The notes beneath the pieces are model-generated. The model searched no databases. It was not told where the DNA came from and saw nothing but the letters and a program-made list of their open reading frames with translations. Made by a program: the position numbers and the translations under genes. This document shows positions 31,782-40,600 of a DNA stretch of 64,000 nt, piece after piece (the first letter of the stretch is position 1; each line of letters begins with the position of its first letter). The DNA is from Chitinophaga flava (GTDB lineage: Bacteria > Bacteroidota > Bacteroidia > Chitinophagales > Chitinophagaceae), in NCBI RefSeq assembly GCF_003308995.1, contig NZ_QFFJ01000001.1:3658001-3722000 (forward strand). The letters are read 5' to 3'.

Positions 31782-33194
31782 ATGTCTGAATTGAAAATGA
31801 CCGGCAAACAACTGCTGGGCCTCGGTTATCCGCAAGGTCCGGTAATTCGTGTGGCCATAGACGTTATCGCTGAACATTACCCCGCAGCCACCCCTGAAGA
31901 AGCAGAGGCTGTGCTGTCCAGCGTGTTGAAAGACCCTGTTGCTTATCAGCATGATCCGGTACTGGGCGCTATCGCAGCTCATCTGATGGTGGAAGAAAAA
32001 CCGGAAGTAATAGCACTGCGGGATACCCCGGTGGATTATGCCATCTTTGGTGCTGAGTTTATTGAAGAAGGTACTATCAAACAGCTGAATAACGCGATTC
32101 GTTTACCCGTGGCCGTAGCCGGGGCGCTGATGCCGGATGCCCACCAGGGATATGGCCTGCCTATCGGCGGTGTACTAGCCACCGACAACGCTGTGATACC
32201 TTACGGCGTAGGAGTGGATATTGGTTGCCGTATGTGCCTGAGCATCCTGGACCTGCCGGAAGCAAGCCTTGAAACGCAGGCTTCCAACTATCAGAAAGCA
32301 CTGAAGAATAAAACGAAGTTCGGCGCCGGCGCAGAATGGAAACGTAATGACGCAGACCCTGTGTTGGAACGGTCAGAATTCAGGGAAATACCGGTGTTGC
32401 GTAATCTGCTCGACAAAGCTGCCGGCCAGCTGGGAACTTCCGGCTCCGGAAACCACTTTGTGGAGTGGGGTATTGTGACCATCCTCGATGCTAATAACGA
32501 GTGGAATCTGGCACCCGGCAATTATGTGGGGCTGCTGTCACACTCCGGTTCCCGCGGTATGGGCGCCCAGGTAGCCGGTCATTATACCCGGCTGGCCAAA
32601 GAGTTGTGTGTACTGCCTAAAGAAGCACAACACCTGGCATATCTGGATATGAATACAGAGGCTGGGCAGGAGTACTGGCTGGCAATGAACCTGGCTGGTG
32701 ACTATGCCTCCGCCTGTCATCATCTGATCCATCAGCGGATGATTGCTGAAATGGGCGCTACGCTGCTGGCGAGGGTGGAAAACCACCATAACTTCGCCTG
32801 GAAAGAAATACATCATGGTAAAGAACTGATTGTACACCGTAAAGGTGCTACACCTGCCGGTAAAGGTATGTTAGGGATTATCCCCGGCTCTATGACTGCG
32901 CCAGGCTTTATTGTGCGGGGTAAAGGGGAGGAAAGCAGCCTGCATTCTGCATCCCATGGAGCAGGGCGGCAGATGTCCCGTACCAAGGCGATCGCCTCTA
33001 TTACCGCGGAGGAAATGAGGAAGATGCTGCAGGATAACGGCGTGACGCTGATTGGTGGCGGTTTGGATGAAGCACCTGGTGCTTATAAGGATATTAATAC
33101 CGTGATGTCGGCGCAGTCAGACCTCGTGGAAACAGTAGGTCGGTTCCAGCCCAAAATGGTGCGGATGGCCGATGGAGGACCAGCAGAAGACTAA
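31782..33194 (+). CDS. rtcB: RtcB RNA-splicing/repair ligase
   Basis: A 470-residue RNA ligase that joins 3'-phosphate (or 2',3'-cyclic phosphate) and 5'-OH ends, using GTP and Mn. Conserved metal and active-site motifs are all present: MPDAHQGYGLPIGGV, GVDIGCRM with Cys149, GTSGSGNHFVEWG, HSGSRGMG, ENHHNF and the guanylylated His392 in SASHGAGRQMSR. The length is near family norm. It is the last gene of the AAA-basic protein-rtcB operon. No archease, RtcA or RtcR gene is nearby, unlike the enterobacterial operon. Confidence 0.96.
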   Translation: MSELKMTGKQLLGLGYPQGPVIRVAIDVIAEHYPAATPEEAEAVLSSVLKDPVAYQHDPVLGAIAAHLMVEEKPEVIALRDTPVDYAIFGAEFIEEGTIKQLNNAIRLPVAVAGALMPDAHQGYGLPIGGVLATDNAVIPYGVGVDIGCRMCLSILDLPEASLETQASNYQKALKNKTKFGAGAEWKRNDADPVLERSEFREIPVLRNLLDKAAGQLGTSGSGNHFVEWGIVTILDANNEWNLAPGNYVGLLSHSGSRGMGAQVAGHYTRLAKELCVLPKEAQHLAYLDMNTEAGQEYWLAMNLAGDYASACHHLIHQRMIAEMGATLLARVENHHNFAWKEIHHGKELIVHRKGATPAGKGMLGIIPGSMTAPGFIVRGKGEESSLHSASHGAGRQMSRTKAIASITAEEMRKMLQDNGVTLIGGGLDEAPGAYKDINTVMSAQSDLVETVGRFQPKMVRMADGGPAED

Positions 33195-33212
33195 ATACAC
33201 ATATGCAATGAA

Positions 33213-33258
33213 ACAAAGGCGGAAGACGGCGAACAGCTGTTTTTCGCCTTTTGTGTTT
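33213..33258 (+). terminator. Probable terminator after rtcB
   Basis: ACAAAGGCG (33213-33221) pairs with CGCCTTTTGT (33245-33254) around an internal GGCGAA/TTCGCC stem, and T-rich bases follow. The structure is imperfect. Confidence 0.45.
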
Positions 33259-33280
33259 TATAGTCTACAAATTTAGTAGG

Positions 33281-33305
33281 ATATTAGAAATATATTTTCT
33301 AATAT
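33281..33305. repeat. 10-base perfect inverted repeat upstream of the sterol desaturase gene
   Basis: ATATTAGAAA (33281-33290) and TTTCTAATAT (33296-33305) flank TATAT, about 105 bases before the gene. The preceding TTTAGTAGGATATTAG resembles part of the dyad before the radical SAM gene. Confidence 0.6.
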
Positions 33306-33410
33306 TGTCATTAGTTACCACCAATAACAAGAAGAATATACCCTGTGCATGGGCTGGCACCATGTAGGGAAACCCGTGTTTTCATTTTTACCTGTATAAA
33401 ACTTTATCAA

Positions 33411-34628
33411 GTGCATTTGAATTATCTGGCATTGGCGGTTCCTTTTTTCCTGACATTCATGGGTCTGGAGTATCTGGTGGCGCAAAAAAAAAGGAAGCGT
33501 TATTTTAAGTTCAATGATACAGTGGCCAACATCAGCGTAGGAATAGCTGAGCGGCTGCTGGACACTTTTACGGTAGGGTTGTTTTATTTTATATACGACT
33601 ACCTGTATCGGCGTTATGCCCTTTTCGATATCAAAGCCAGTGTGCTGTTATGGGTGGCCCTGCTGATGTGTACAGACTTTATCTGGTACTGGTATCACCG
33701 GCTGGCACATGAAGTAACGGTATTGTGGTGTGCACATGTAGTGCACCATCAGAGTGAGGAGTTTAACTATACCGTTTCTGCCAGGATCACGGTATTTCAG
33801 GCGTTTATACGGACGGGTTTCTGGGCCATATTACCGGTGATTGGTTTTCCGCCGGCGATGATCACCAGTATGCTGCTGGTACATGGGCTCTATCCCTTTT
33901 TTATTCATACCCGTACGATTGGTAAACTGGGCATTCTGGAATATATACTGGTAACACCTTCCCATCACCGGGTGCATCATGCCAGTAATCCTAAGTATCT
34001 CGACAAAAACTATGGAGATGTGTTTATCATCTGGGATAAACTGTTTGGTACTTTTCAGAAGGAGGAAGAAGAGCCCGTGTATGGGTTAACCAAGCCGCTG
34101 GAGAGTAACAGTTTCCTGTGGCAGCATTTTCATTTTATTTTGGAGATGTTATATTCCGTGAGGGCAGCCAGGGGATGGCGTAACAGGCTGCGGGTGATAT
34201 TCGGAAAGCCGGATAATGTGGACCCTGCGGCGAGGGCTGTGCTGGAAGAATCTTTTTTGTTGCGTAACCGAAGTATAACGGAAACGCCTAAACTGAATAA
34301 TTATGTGGTGTGGCAGATAGCTACCACACTCACATTATTGTTTGCTTTTTTGCTATTGCAGTATTACGTACCAGTATTCATCCAGGTATGTGTGACCTTA
34401 CTCATATTACTGACCCTGATCAACTGTGGCGCTATTCTGGAGCAGAAGCGCTGGGTGTTTTATCTGGAATATGCCCGGTACGGGGTGTTGTGTTTTGCAT
34501 TGTTTTACTGCTGGCCGCATCCATCGCTGGTGACGCTGGCGGGACTGGTACTGGCTACAGCCATTTATTACCAGTCGCGCCTGCGGAAGGAATACTACCG
34601 GCTGGTATATGGTTATACCCGTACGTAG
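33411..34628 (+). CDS. Sterol desaturase/fatty acid hydroxylase family membrane protein
   Basis: A 405-residue integral membrane di-iron oxygenase-type protein. Histidine boxes HRLAHE, HVVHHQSEEFN and HRVHHASNPK supply the metal site, and hydrophobic helices surround them; three or four extra helices follow at the C-terminus (residues about 315-390). The substrate could be a lipid or fatty acyl chain. No ATG lies at the conserved N-terminus: the likely start is GTG 33411 or TTG 33417 (giving MNYLALAVPFF). The gene overlaps the convergent next gene by 16 bases. Confidence 0.85.
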   Translation: MHLNYLALAVPFFLTFMGLEYLVAQKKRKRYFKFNDTVANISVGIAERLLDTFTVGLFYFIYDYLYRRYALFDIKASVLLWVALLMCTDFIWYWYHRLAHEVTVLWCAHVVHHQSEEFNYTVSARITVFQAFIRTGFWAILPVIGFPPAMITSMLLVHGLYPFFIHTRTIGKLGILEYILVTPSHHRVHHASNPKYLDKNYGDVFIIWDKLFGTFQKEEEEPVYGLTKPLESNSFLWQHFHFILEMLYSVRAARGWRNRLRVIFGKPDNVDPAARAVLEESFLLRNRSITETPKLNNYVVWQIATTLTLLFAFLLLQYYVPVFIQVCVTLLILLTLINCGAILEQKRWVFYLEYARYGVLCFALFYCWPHPSLVTLAGLVLATAIYYQSRLRKEYYRLVYGYTRT

Positions 34629-35734
34629 ATTTTCTTTTTATCCATCCAGTAGCCAATGGCGGCAAATGCACATACATGGAAGAGGGCGAATAGGAACGAC
34701 CCTACCATGTTGCCTCCGATGGGCTGGAAGACAGTTTGATACAGCCAGGTGTACATGTTTTGTCCGGGTACCGGCCTGATAAGCAGGTAGAGTTTTACGA
34801 CCACGCCGGACAGCACATAGATAAACAGCGGGTTTTTACCGAATACGGTAAAGAAGGTGGTCCATTTGGTGTATGCTCTGAATTCTATGATATACATCAG
34901 TATGGAGAGGAGCAGCAGGGCGATGCCTACAGTGTAGAGTACGTAGGAGCTGGTCCATATTTTTTTGTTGATGGGGAACACTATGTTCCAGCAGAGGGCG
35001 GCGAAGATGAGGATGCAGCCCATGATCAGAAGGCGGGCCAGCATTTCGTATGTTTTGCCCTTTTCCTGTATGAATTTACCGGCGAGGTAGCCGAAGATAA
35101 CGTTACAGATAGCCGGGAGGGTGCTCAGAATACCTTCCGGATCGAAGGGTACTCCTTCTCCTTTGTACATATGATTTTCTCCCAATATTAACTTATCAAG
35201 GGGTAGGCCGGCGTATCCTTCCAGACTGTAAGGATCGCTGCCACCGAAGGCGACGAGGATGAACCAGTATGCCAGCAGGATGATACAGGCTGCCACGAAG
35301 GCTCCTTTATCTTTCAGATAATGTACAATGAAGGCTGCAGCTCCGTAGCAGAGGGCAATACGGGGAAATACGCCCAGGATACGGAGGTTACTGAGCGATT
35401 TACCTACCAGTTGTCCGTCAGACCATTTTACAAACGGGAACCAGTTGAGCAGAAGACCGATACCGAATATTAGCAGGGTACGGGTCATTATTTTGCGGAT
35501 GACGGCAGCATTGCCGGCGTCGGCGTATTTTTTCATGGCAAAGCTCATGGCGTTGCCTACAGCAAAAAGAAAGAAGGGAAATACCAGGTCGGTAGGCGTA
35601 CAGCCGTGCCATTTGGCGTGCTCAAGCGGCCCATACACATACTCCCAGCTCCCGGGATTGTTGACCAGGATCATGGCGGCCACTGTCAGGCCCCGGAACA
35701 CATCCAGCGATAAAAAACGTTGTGAAGCAGTCAC
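34613..35734 (-). CDS. NagX/HGSNAT-like acyltransferase membrane protein (DUF5009-type)
   Basis: A protein of about 373 residues with 10-11 hydrophobic helices. The conserved segment HAKWHGCTPTDLVFPFFLFAVGNAMSF matches the active-site region of heparan-alpha-glucosaminide N-acetyltransferase and bacterial NagX-type proteins, which transfer acetyl groups to amino sugars across the membrane. The N-terminal RFLSLDVFRGLTVAAMILVNNPG is also typical. I prefer the GTG at 35734 as start because homologous sequence begins there; ATGs at 35794 and 35791 are alternatives. It follows the ECF sigma gene on the same strand. Confidence 0.82.
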   Translation of the reverse strand: MTASQRFLSLDVFRGLTVAAMILVNNPGSWEYVYGPLEHAKWHGCTPTDLVFPFFLFAVGNAMSFAMKKYADAGNAAVIRKIMTRTLLIFGIGLLLNWFPFVKWSDGQLVGKSLSNLRILGVFPRIALCYGAAAFIVHYLKDKGAFVAACIILLAYWFILVAFGGSDPYSLEGYAGLPLDKLILGENHMYKGEGVPFDPEGILSTLPAICNVIFGYLAGKFIQEKGKTYEMLARLLIMGCILIFAALCWNIVFPINKKIWTSSYVLYTVGIALLLLSILMYIIEFRAYTKWTTFFTVFGKNPLFIYVLSGVVVKLYLLIRPVPGQNMYTWLYQTVFQPIGGNMVGSFLFALFHVCAFAAIGYWMDKKKIYVRV

Positions 35735-35803
35735 TATACAGATTATTTGGTTGTTTGGTAATTCGCCAAGATAACTATTATAGCTGATCATCACAACTGG
35801 TTC

Positions 35804-36304
35804 TTAGTGCCGGGGTACCTGTGTCTTAAGTATTTTGCGGGCAAAATGTATTCTGCTTTTAATGGTTCCGAGTGGCTCCTGAAGGATATCGGCTATTTCA
35901 AAGTATTTGTATCCTTCGTAATAGAGGAGAAAAGGCTGTTTGAAGATCTGGGGTAGGTGATAAACGGCTACGTGTATGTCTTTCATGCGGAGGTTGGTGT
36001 CGGCCTTGTTAGTGGAAGGGCTTTGCTGATAGTTGAGGAAGAAGTCACTTACGGTGGGTTCGGCTATCATCCTGTTTTTGGCTTTTTTGCGGTAATGGTT
36101 GATGAAGATGTTTCGCATGATGGTGAAAAGCCAGGCCCGGATGTTGGTGCCTTCCAGGTACTTTTCCTGGTTGGATAGAGCACGGAACAGGGTTTCCTGG
36201 TATAGGTCTTTTGCCTGTTCGGTGTCTTTGGTAAGGGTGAATGCAAAGGGTTTCAGGAAATCAGCGTTTCCGACAAGCAAGGTGTTAAATTCAACAGATG
36301 ACAT
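35804..36304 (-). CDS. ECF-type RNA polymerase sigma factor
   Basis: A 166-residue sigma-70 family factor with region 2 (about 10-75, including DLYQETLFRAL and AWLFTIMRNIFINHYRKK) and region 4 (about 108-160, YKYFEIADILQEPLGTIKSRIHFARKIL). It should redirect RNA polymerase to a specific promoter set. No anti-sigma gene is adjacent; the downstream gene is a membrane acyltransferase that does not look like one. It is divergent from the exopolysaccharide operon that begins 540 bases away and could regulate it, but nothing in the sequence proves this. Confidence 0.9.
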   Translation of the reverse strand: MSSVEFNTLLVGNADFLKPFAFTLTKDTEQAKDLYQETLFRALSNQEKYLEGTNIRAWLFTIMRNIFINHYRKKAKNRMIAEPTVSDFFLNYQQSPSTNKADTNLRMKDIHVAVYHLPQIFKQPFLLYYEGYKYFEIADILQEPLGTIKSRIHFARKILKTQVPRH

Positions 36305-36844
36305 AATGTTTAAGGTTTAACTAATTAAACAAATTCACATGTGAGTCAGACGTTTGTGGTGCAATGAATTGATTTATAATGGTTTCAGGACGTCGTTTCC
36401 TTTCTCGAACATGGTTTTTTGAGTTTTCCTTTCTGATGACAATAGCTCGATTTTGGGTGGATCAATATAACAACAGGTCTTTCCGCATGACTCTCTGATA
36501 TAATTAACGATAAAAAGATAAAAACGGATTGGAAATGTTGGAGTTATGTAAAATATAATGTATTATAAATTATTTTATATTATAATTTGCTTAAAACTAA
36601 TTTTAATCTCAATTATATACACTTATTTTCGTTAATGTTATGAGGTAACTGATTTAAATGTTTAAACGTATATTGAAAATTGCCTAACCATTTAAAAACA
36701 AAATGGTTAGACAATGGGAATCCGGTAACATTTATATGTTATTTTTAATAGATTTGCAACTTGTTTGGCGGTACCCTAAGAGGGATCGTGCTTTACAATT
36801 GTTTTCCAGAAAGATTTTCGAGAAGTTTTTTATCCTATTAATAC
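36305..36844. promoter_or_regulatory. Long A/T-rich regulatory gap before the exopolysaccharide operon
   Basis: No gene is supported in these 540 bases. A perfect 10-base dyad (CTAACCATTT 36684-36693, AAATGGTTAG 36701-36710, spacer AAAAACA) lies 38 bases before a -7 box TAGATTTG at 36749-36756; the -33 position has no TTG. Transcription from there would leave a leader of about 80 bases. Very A/T-rich sequence fills 36500-36680. Confidence 0.5.
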
Positions 36845-39349
36845 ATGTTCAGAAAATTACTGCTGTTACAGCTTTTACTGTTTATTGGCTATTGTGCAAC
36901 TGCTCAGAATCCAGCATTATCCAAAGAACAAATTAAGCAGATGAAGGTAGACAACCTGAGCGATGATCAGGTGAGGGCGCTGGTAGCTGAAATGAAGAAG
37001 AATAACATTGCATTTTCGGATATAGATGCTTATGCTCAGCAGAAGGGCATTCCGGATATTGAGGTGAGCAAACTGAAGAGCCGTATTCAGCAGATGGGGC
37101 TGGACAAAGAGCTGGACCAGAAGAATCAGGACAAAAAGAACAAGGATAAAGATGAGGAGAACGGAACACGTAAAATAGAGGATGATAATACTGAGGAACG
37201 AACAACTGACAAAAAGGATAGAGACAGGCCAAAAACACGGGAAGAGAGGGAACTGGAGAAAAAACGTAAGAAAATTTTTGGATCCGAACTCTTCAATAAC
37301 AAAAACCTGACGTTTGAGCCCAACCTCAAAATGCCCACCCCTCCCAATTACCGCCTGGCAGCAGATGATGAGATTCTGATAGATGTTTATGGTTATTCCG
37401 AAGTACAGCACCGGCTGAAGGTGACTCCAGACGGCTATATCCGTATTCCCAATCTGGGACCTGTATACGTGAATGGGTTGACCATGGAAGAGGCTAAAAA
37501 CAGGATTACCAAACAGTTAGCAACTATTTATGGAGGAATCAGGTCTGGTAACACCTCGGTCGCGATTTCCCTGGGCAATATCCGGAGTATCCGGGTACTG
37601 TTGATCGGGGAAGTGGTAAATCCCGGGTCTTATACTATTCCATCCCTGGCTACTGTGGCCAATGCATTGTATGTGTCTGGCGGCCCCAGCGAAAATGGTT
37701 CATTCCGTAACATTCAGGTGATCCGTAATGGTTCGCCAGTAGTTACATTCGATCTGTATGACTTCCTCGCTCATGGCGACCTTACCAACAATATCGTATT
37801 ACAGGACCAGGACATTGTAAAGGTAAACCCCTACAAAACCCGCGTGGAGCTGATGGGTGAAGTGAAACGTCAGGCCATATTTGAAGCGAAAGAGAATGAA
37901 AGCCTGCAGAACATCATTGACTACGCTGGCGGTTATACGGACATGTCTTTCAAAGATGTGATCAGGGCATACCGGGTGAATAATAAGGAGCGTGAGGTGG
38001 TTAATATATCAGCCAGTGAAGTGGGCTCCTTTAAATTGAAATCGGGAGACCAGTTTTTTATAGATTCTATCTTAAACCGTTACAGTAACCGGGTGACCAT
38101 TTCCGGAGCTATATTCCATCCTGGCAACTACGCACTGGAGGACAATATGACGGTAAAAGATCTGATTAAAAGAGCCGACGGAGTAAAAGAAACTGCTGCT
38201 TTATCAAGAGGGCTCATCCGCCGTTTACAGGCCGATTATACACCTTCCTACATCAACTTCAATGTACAGGATGCTTTAACCGGAAGGTCTGAGGTGCGCT
38301 TACAGAAAGAAGATAGTGTGATGATCTATTCCAAGTTCGACCTGCGGGAAGAATATGAGGTGAGAATAGATGGAGAAGTAAATAAGCCGGGTTACTTTAA
38401 CTATGCTGAAAATATGCATCTGGAAGACCTGATCATGATGGCAGGGGGCTTGACAGATGCTGCTTCTATTCAGCAAGTAGAGATCTCCCGCAGAAAACGT
38501 GGAGGGGTATACGATCCTAAAGACAGCACCAAAGCTATTGTTCAACGCTTCGACATCAATGCAGACCTCAGTAACAATCCTGAAGCAAAAGCTTTTGTGC
38601 TGCAACCATTTGATGAAATCGTCGTTCGTCGTTCACCGGCATATGCCAGCCAATCCAACGTATTGGTCAGCGGAGAAGTGATATACCCGGGTGATTATAC
38701 AATTAACAGTCGCTCTGAACGAATTTCCGACCTGATTAAAAGAGCTGGTGGGCTCCGTCCGGAAGCTTATCCGGAAGGTGCAGTGATGATGCGTAAGACG
38801 TTTATTAACGAGGGAGACAGTACGTTGCTGGCCAATAAACTACAGGTGTTTTATAACAAACTGCAGGATAGCACTGACATCGTAAGAGTGCAGGCTGCTG
38901 TAGACAAAAAGGAGCAGCTGCTGGGTATCAACCTCGAACAAATCATGAAACATCCGGGCTCTAAGTATGACCTGTTGCTGGAAGAAGGAGATATCATTAA
39001 AGTGCCTAAAAAACTTCAGACAGTACAGCTGTTTGGCGAAATTTATTTCCCAAAGAAAGTAAGGTATGATGGTGCATACAAATTCAGAGACTACATACAC
39101 GGTGCAGGAGGATTTACAGCGCAAGCCCTTAAAAAAAGAAGTTATATCGTATACGCAAATGGAGAGGTAAAGAATACGAAAAAAGTGTTTCTGTTCAACT
39201 CTTATCCTAAAGTGAAGCCAGGAGCGGAGATCTATGTGCCAACACGTAAGGAACGGAAAGGACTGACAAGCGGAGAGGCTGTGGGACTGGCAAGCGGATT
39301 GGCTTCAGTAGCGTTGGTTATTGTTACGATTCTCAATACAGTCAAATAA
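36845..39349 (+). CDS. Wza-type polysaccharide export protein with multiple SLBB domains
   Basis: An 834-residue outer-membrane-type polysaccharide exporter. A signal peptide (residues 1-20) is followed by a highly charged, lysine/aspartate-rich linker (about 80-150) that is unusual for Wza. The polysaccharide export domain (about 170-265; ADDEILIDVYGY, TPDGYIRIPNLGPVYVNGLT) is followed by about six SLBB repeats (VLLIGEVVNPGSYTI, VELMGEVKRQAIF, VTISGAIFHPGNY, VRIDGEVNKPGYF, VLVSGEVIYPGDY, VQLFGEIYFPKKV). A transmembrane helix lies at the C-terminus (about 805-830). It begins the capsule/EPS operon. Confidence 0.92.
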   Translation: MFRKLLLLQLLLFIGYCATAQNPALSKEQIKQMKVDNLSDDQVRALVAEMKKNNIAFSDIDAYAQQKGIPDIEVSKLKSRIQQMGLDKELDQKNQDKKNKDKDEENGTRKIEDDNTEERTTDKKDRDRPKTREERELEKKRKKIFGSELFNNKNLTFEPNLKMPTPPNYRLAADDEILIDVYGYSEVQHRLKVTPDGYIRIPNLGPVYVNGLTMEEAKNRITKQLATIYGGIRSGNTSVAISLGNIRSIRVLLIGEVVNPGSYTIPSLATVANALYVSGGPSENGSFRNIQVIRNGSPVVTFDLYDFLAHGDLTNNIVLQDQDIVKVNPYKTRVELMGEVKRQAIFEAKENESLQNIIDYAGGYTDMSFKDVIRAYRVNNKEREVVNISASEVGSFKLKSGDQFFIDSILNRYSNRVTISGAIFHPGNYALEDNMTVKDLIKRADGVKETAALSRGLIRRLQADYTPSYINFNVQDALTGRSEVRLQKEDSVMIYSKFDLREEYEVRIDGEVNKPGYFNYAENMHLEDLIMMAGGLTDAASIQQVEISRRKRGGVYDPKDSTKAIVQRFDINADLSNNPEAKAFVLQPFDEIVVRRSPAYASQSNVLVSGEVIYPGDYTINSRSERISDLIKRAGGLRPEAYPEGAVMMRKTFINEGDSTLLANKLQVFYNKLQDSTDIVRVQAAVDKKEQLLGINLEQIMKHPGSKYDLLLEEGDIIKVPKKLQTVQLFGEIYFPKKVRYDGAYKFRDYIHGAGGFTAQALKKRSYIVYANGEVKNTKKVFLFNSYPKVKPGAEIYVPTRKERKGLTSGEAVGLASGLASVALVIVTILNTVK

Positions 39350-39378
39350 TTTAATCAAGCTGCCAAAGACCAATATTA

Positions 39379-40455
39379 ATGGAGCCATTAAGTCAACATA
39401 AAGAGGGTGTCGAAACCAATCCTGAAATATCATTAAAGGACCTCTTTCTCAAATTGGGGGAATGGGGCCGTTTCCTATTAAAAAAATGGTATATCATTGT
39501 TTTATGTGGTATCCTTGGAGCGGCTTTAGGGATTACCTATGCCTATTTTAAAAAGACAAATTATGTTGCTGAACTTACTTTTGTAATGGAAGAGGGTAAG
39601 TCCAGCTCATTAGGTGCATATGCAGGCCTCGCAAGTCAGTTTGGAATTGATGTTGGAGGAGGAGGAACCAGTGGGGTTTTCTCCGGGGAGAACATTCTAC
39701 AGTTTCTTAAGACCCGCTTAATGGTTGAGAAGGCCTTGTTAACGCCTATAAAAGATAGTGGAAAAGTAATCAGCCTGGCGGACCTGTATATTAATTCCAA
39801 TGAATTAAGAAAAAGCTGGAAAAAAGATCCATTGGTTGAAAACATCCATTTTCCTACCGAAAAACAACCGCTCTCCCAACTGCAGGACAGTATCTTAAGT
39901 GTGATCTATGAACGGATTGTTAAATCTTCCCTGACAGTGGTGAAACCGGATAAAAAGCTTGGTTTTATTTTTGTGAAATGTACTTCCCCGAACCCGGTTT
40001 TTTCCAAAGAGTTTACAGAACGTCTGGTAAAAGAAGCTATTGAGTTCTATACAATCACCAAAACCAAACGCTCAAAAGCAAGCGTGGATGTATTACAAGC
40101 CAAAGCAGATTCATTGGAGTTACTGTTGAATAAAAAAACATATGCTGTTGCGGCTTCACAGGACCTCAATCTTAATCCGGCCAGGAGAATAGCTTTGGTG
40201 GGAGCTGAAGTAGGAGCCAGGGATAAACTGGTACTGCAAACAATGTATGGAGAGGTTGTAAAAAACCTTGAGATGAGTAAGATCGCTATGGCCCAGGAAA
40301 CACCCCTGATTCAGCTGGTAGATATGCCAAGATACCCACTGATGCGTGACCGCTTAAGTAAATTCAAAGGAATGATTTTTGGAGGACTGGTATTGGGATT
40401 TCTGGCTTGTGCTTTCCTGATTGCAAGGAAGATTTTTAATGAAATTATGCAATAG
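39379..40455 (+). CDS. Wzz-type chain-length determinant protein
   Basis: A 358-residue inner-membrane polysaccharide co-polymerase. It has one transmembrane helix near residues 35-57 (WYIIVLCGILGAALGITYAYF), a large periplasmic domain with coiled-coil segments, and a second helix near 330-352 preceded by the proline-containing PRYPLMRDRLSK. It sets chain length with the Wzy polymerase and connects to the SLBB exporter. There is no cytoplasmic tyrosine-kinase domain and no separate kinase gene in the operon. It lies 29 bases after the exporter gene. Confidence 0.9.
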   Translation: MEPLSQHKEGVETNPEISLKDLFLKLGEWGRFLLKKWYIIVLCGILGAALGITYAYFKKTNYVAELTFVMEEGKSSSLGAYAGLASQFGIDVGGGGTSGVFSGENILQFLKTRLMVEKALLTPIKDSGKVISLADLYINSNELRKSWKKDPLVENIHFPTEKQPLSQLQDSILSVIYERIVKSSLTVVKPDKKLGFIFVKCTSPNPVFSKEFTERLVKEAIEFYTITKTKRSKASVDVLQAKADSLELLLNKKTYAVAASQDLNLNPARRIALVGAEVGARDKLVLQTMYGEVVKNLEMSKIAMAQETPLIQLVDMPRYPLMRDRLSKFKGMIFGGLVLGFLACAFLIARKIFNEIMQ

Positions 40456-40600
40456 GAACAAATACTAATGTTTCAATTCTCCAGTCAATTTGATGAAAAT
40501 CCAGTGTTTTATGGTGTCTGGGATCAGATTACCTGAAAAACTCCAGTAAGCGGATTTTAGGCTGAAATGGGGAGTTATTGTTGTTTAATAGTTGGTTCAG

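Noticed and set aside
36703..36936. 77-codon ORF overlapping the start of the SLBB export gene
   Set aside because: It starts inside a dyad arm, crosses the likely promoter and overlaps the clear signal peptide of the export protein in another frame; its translation resembles nothing.
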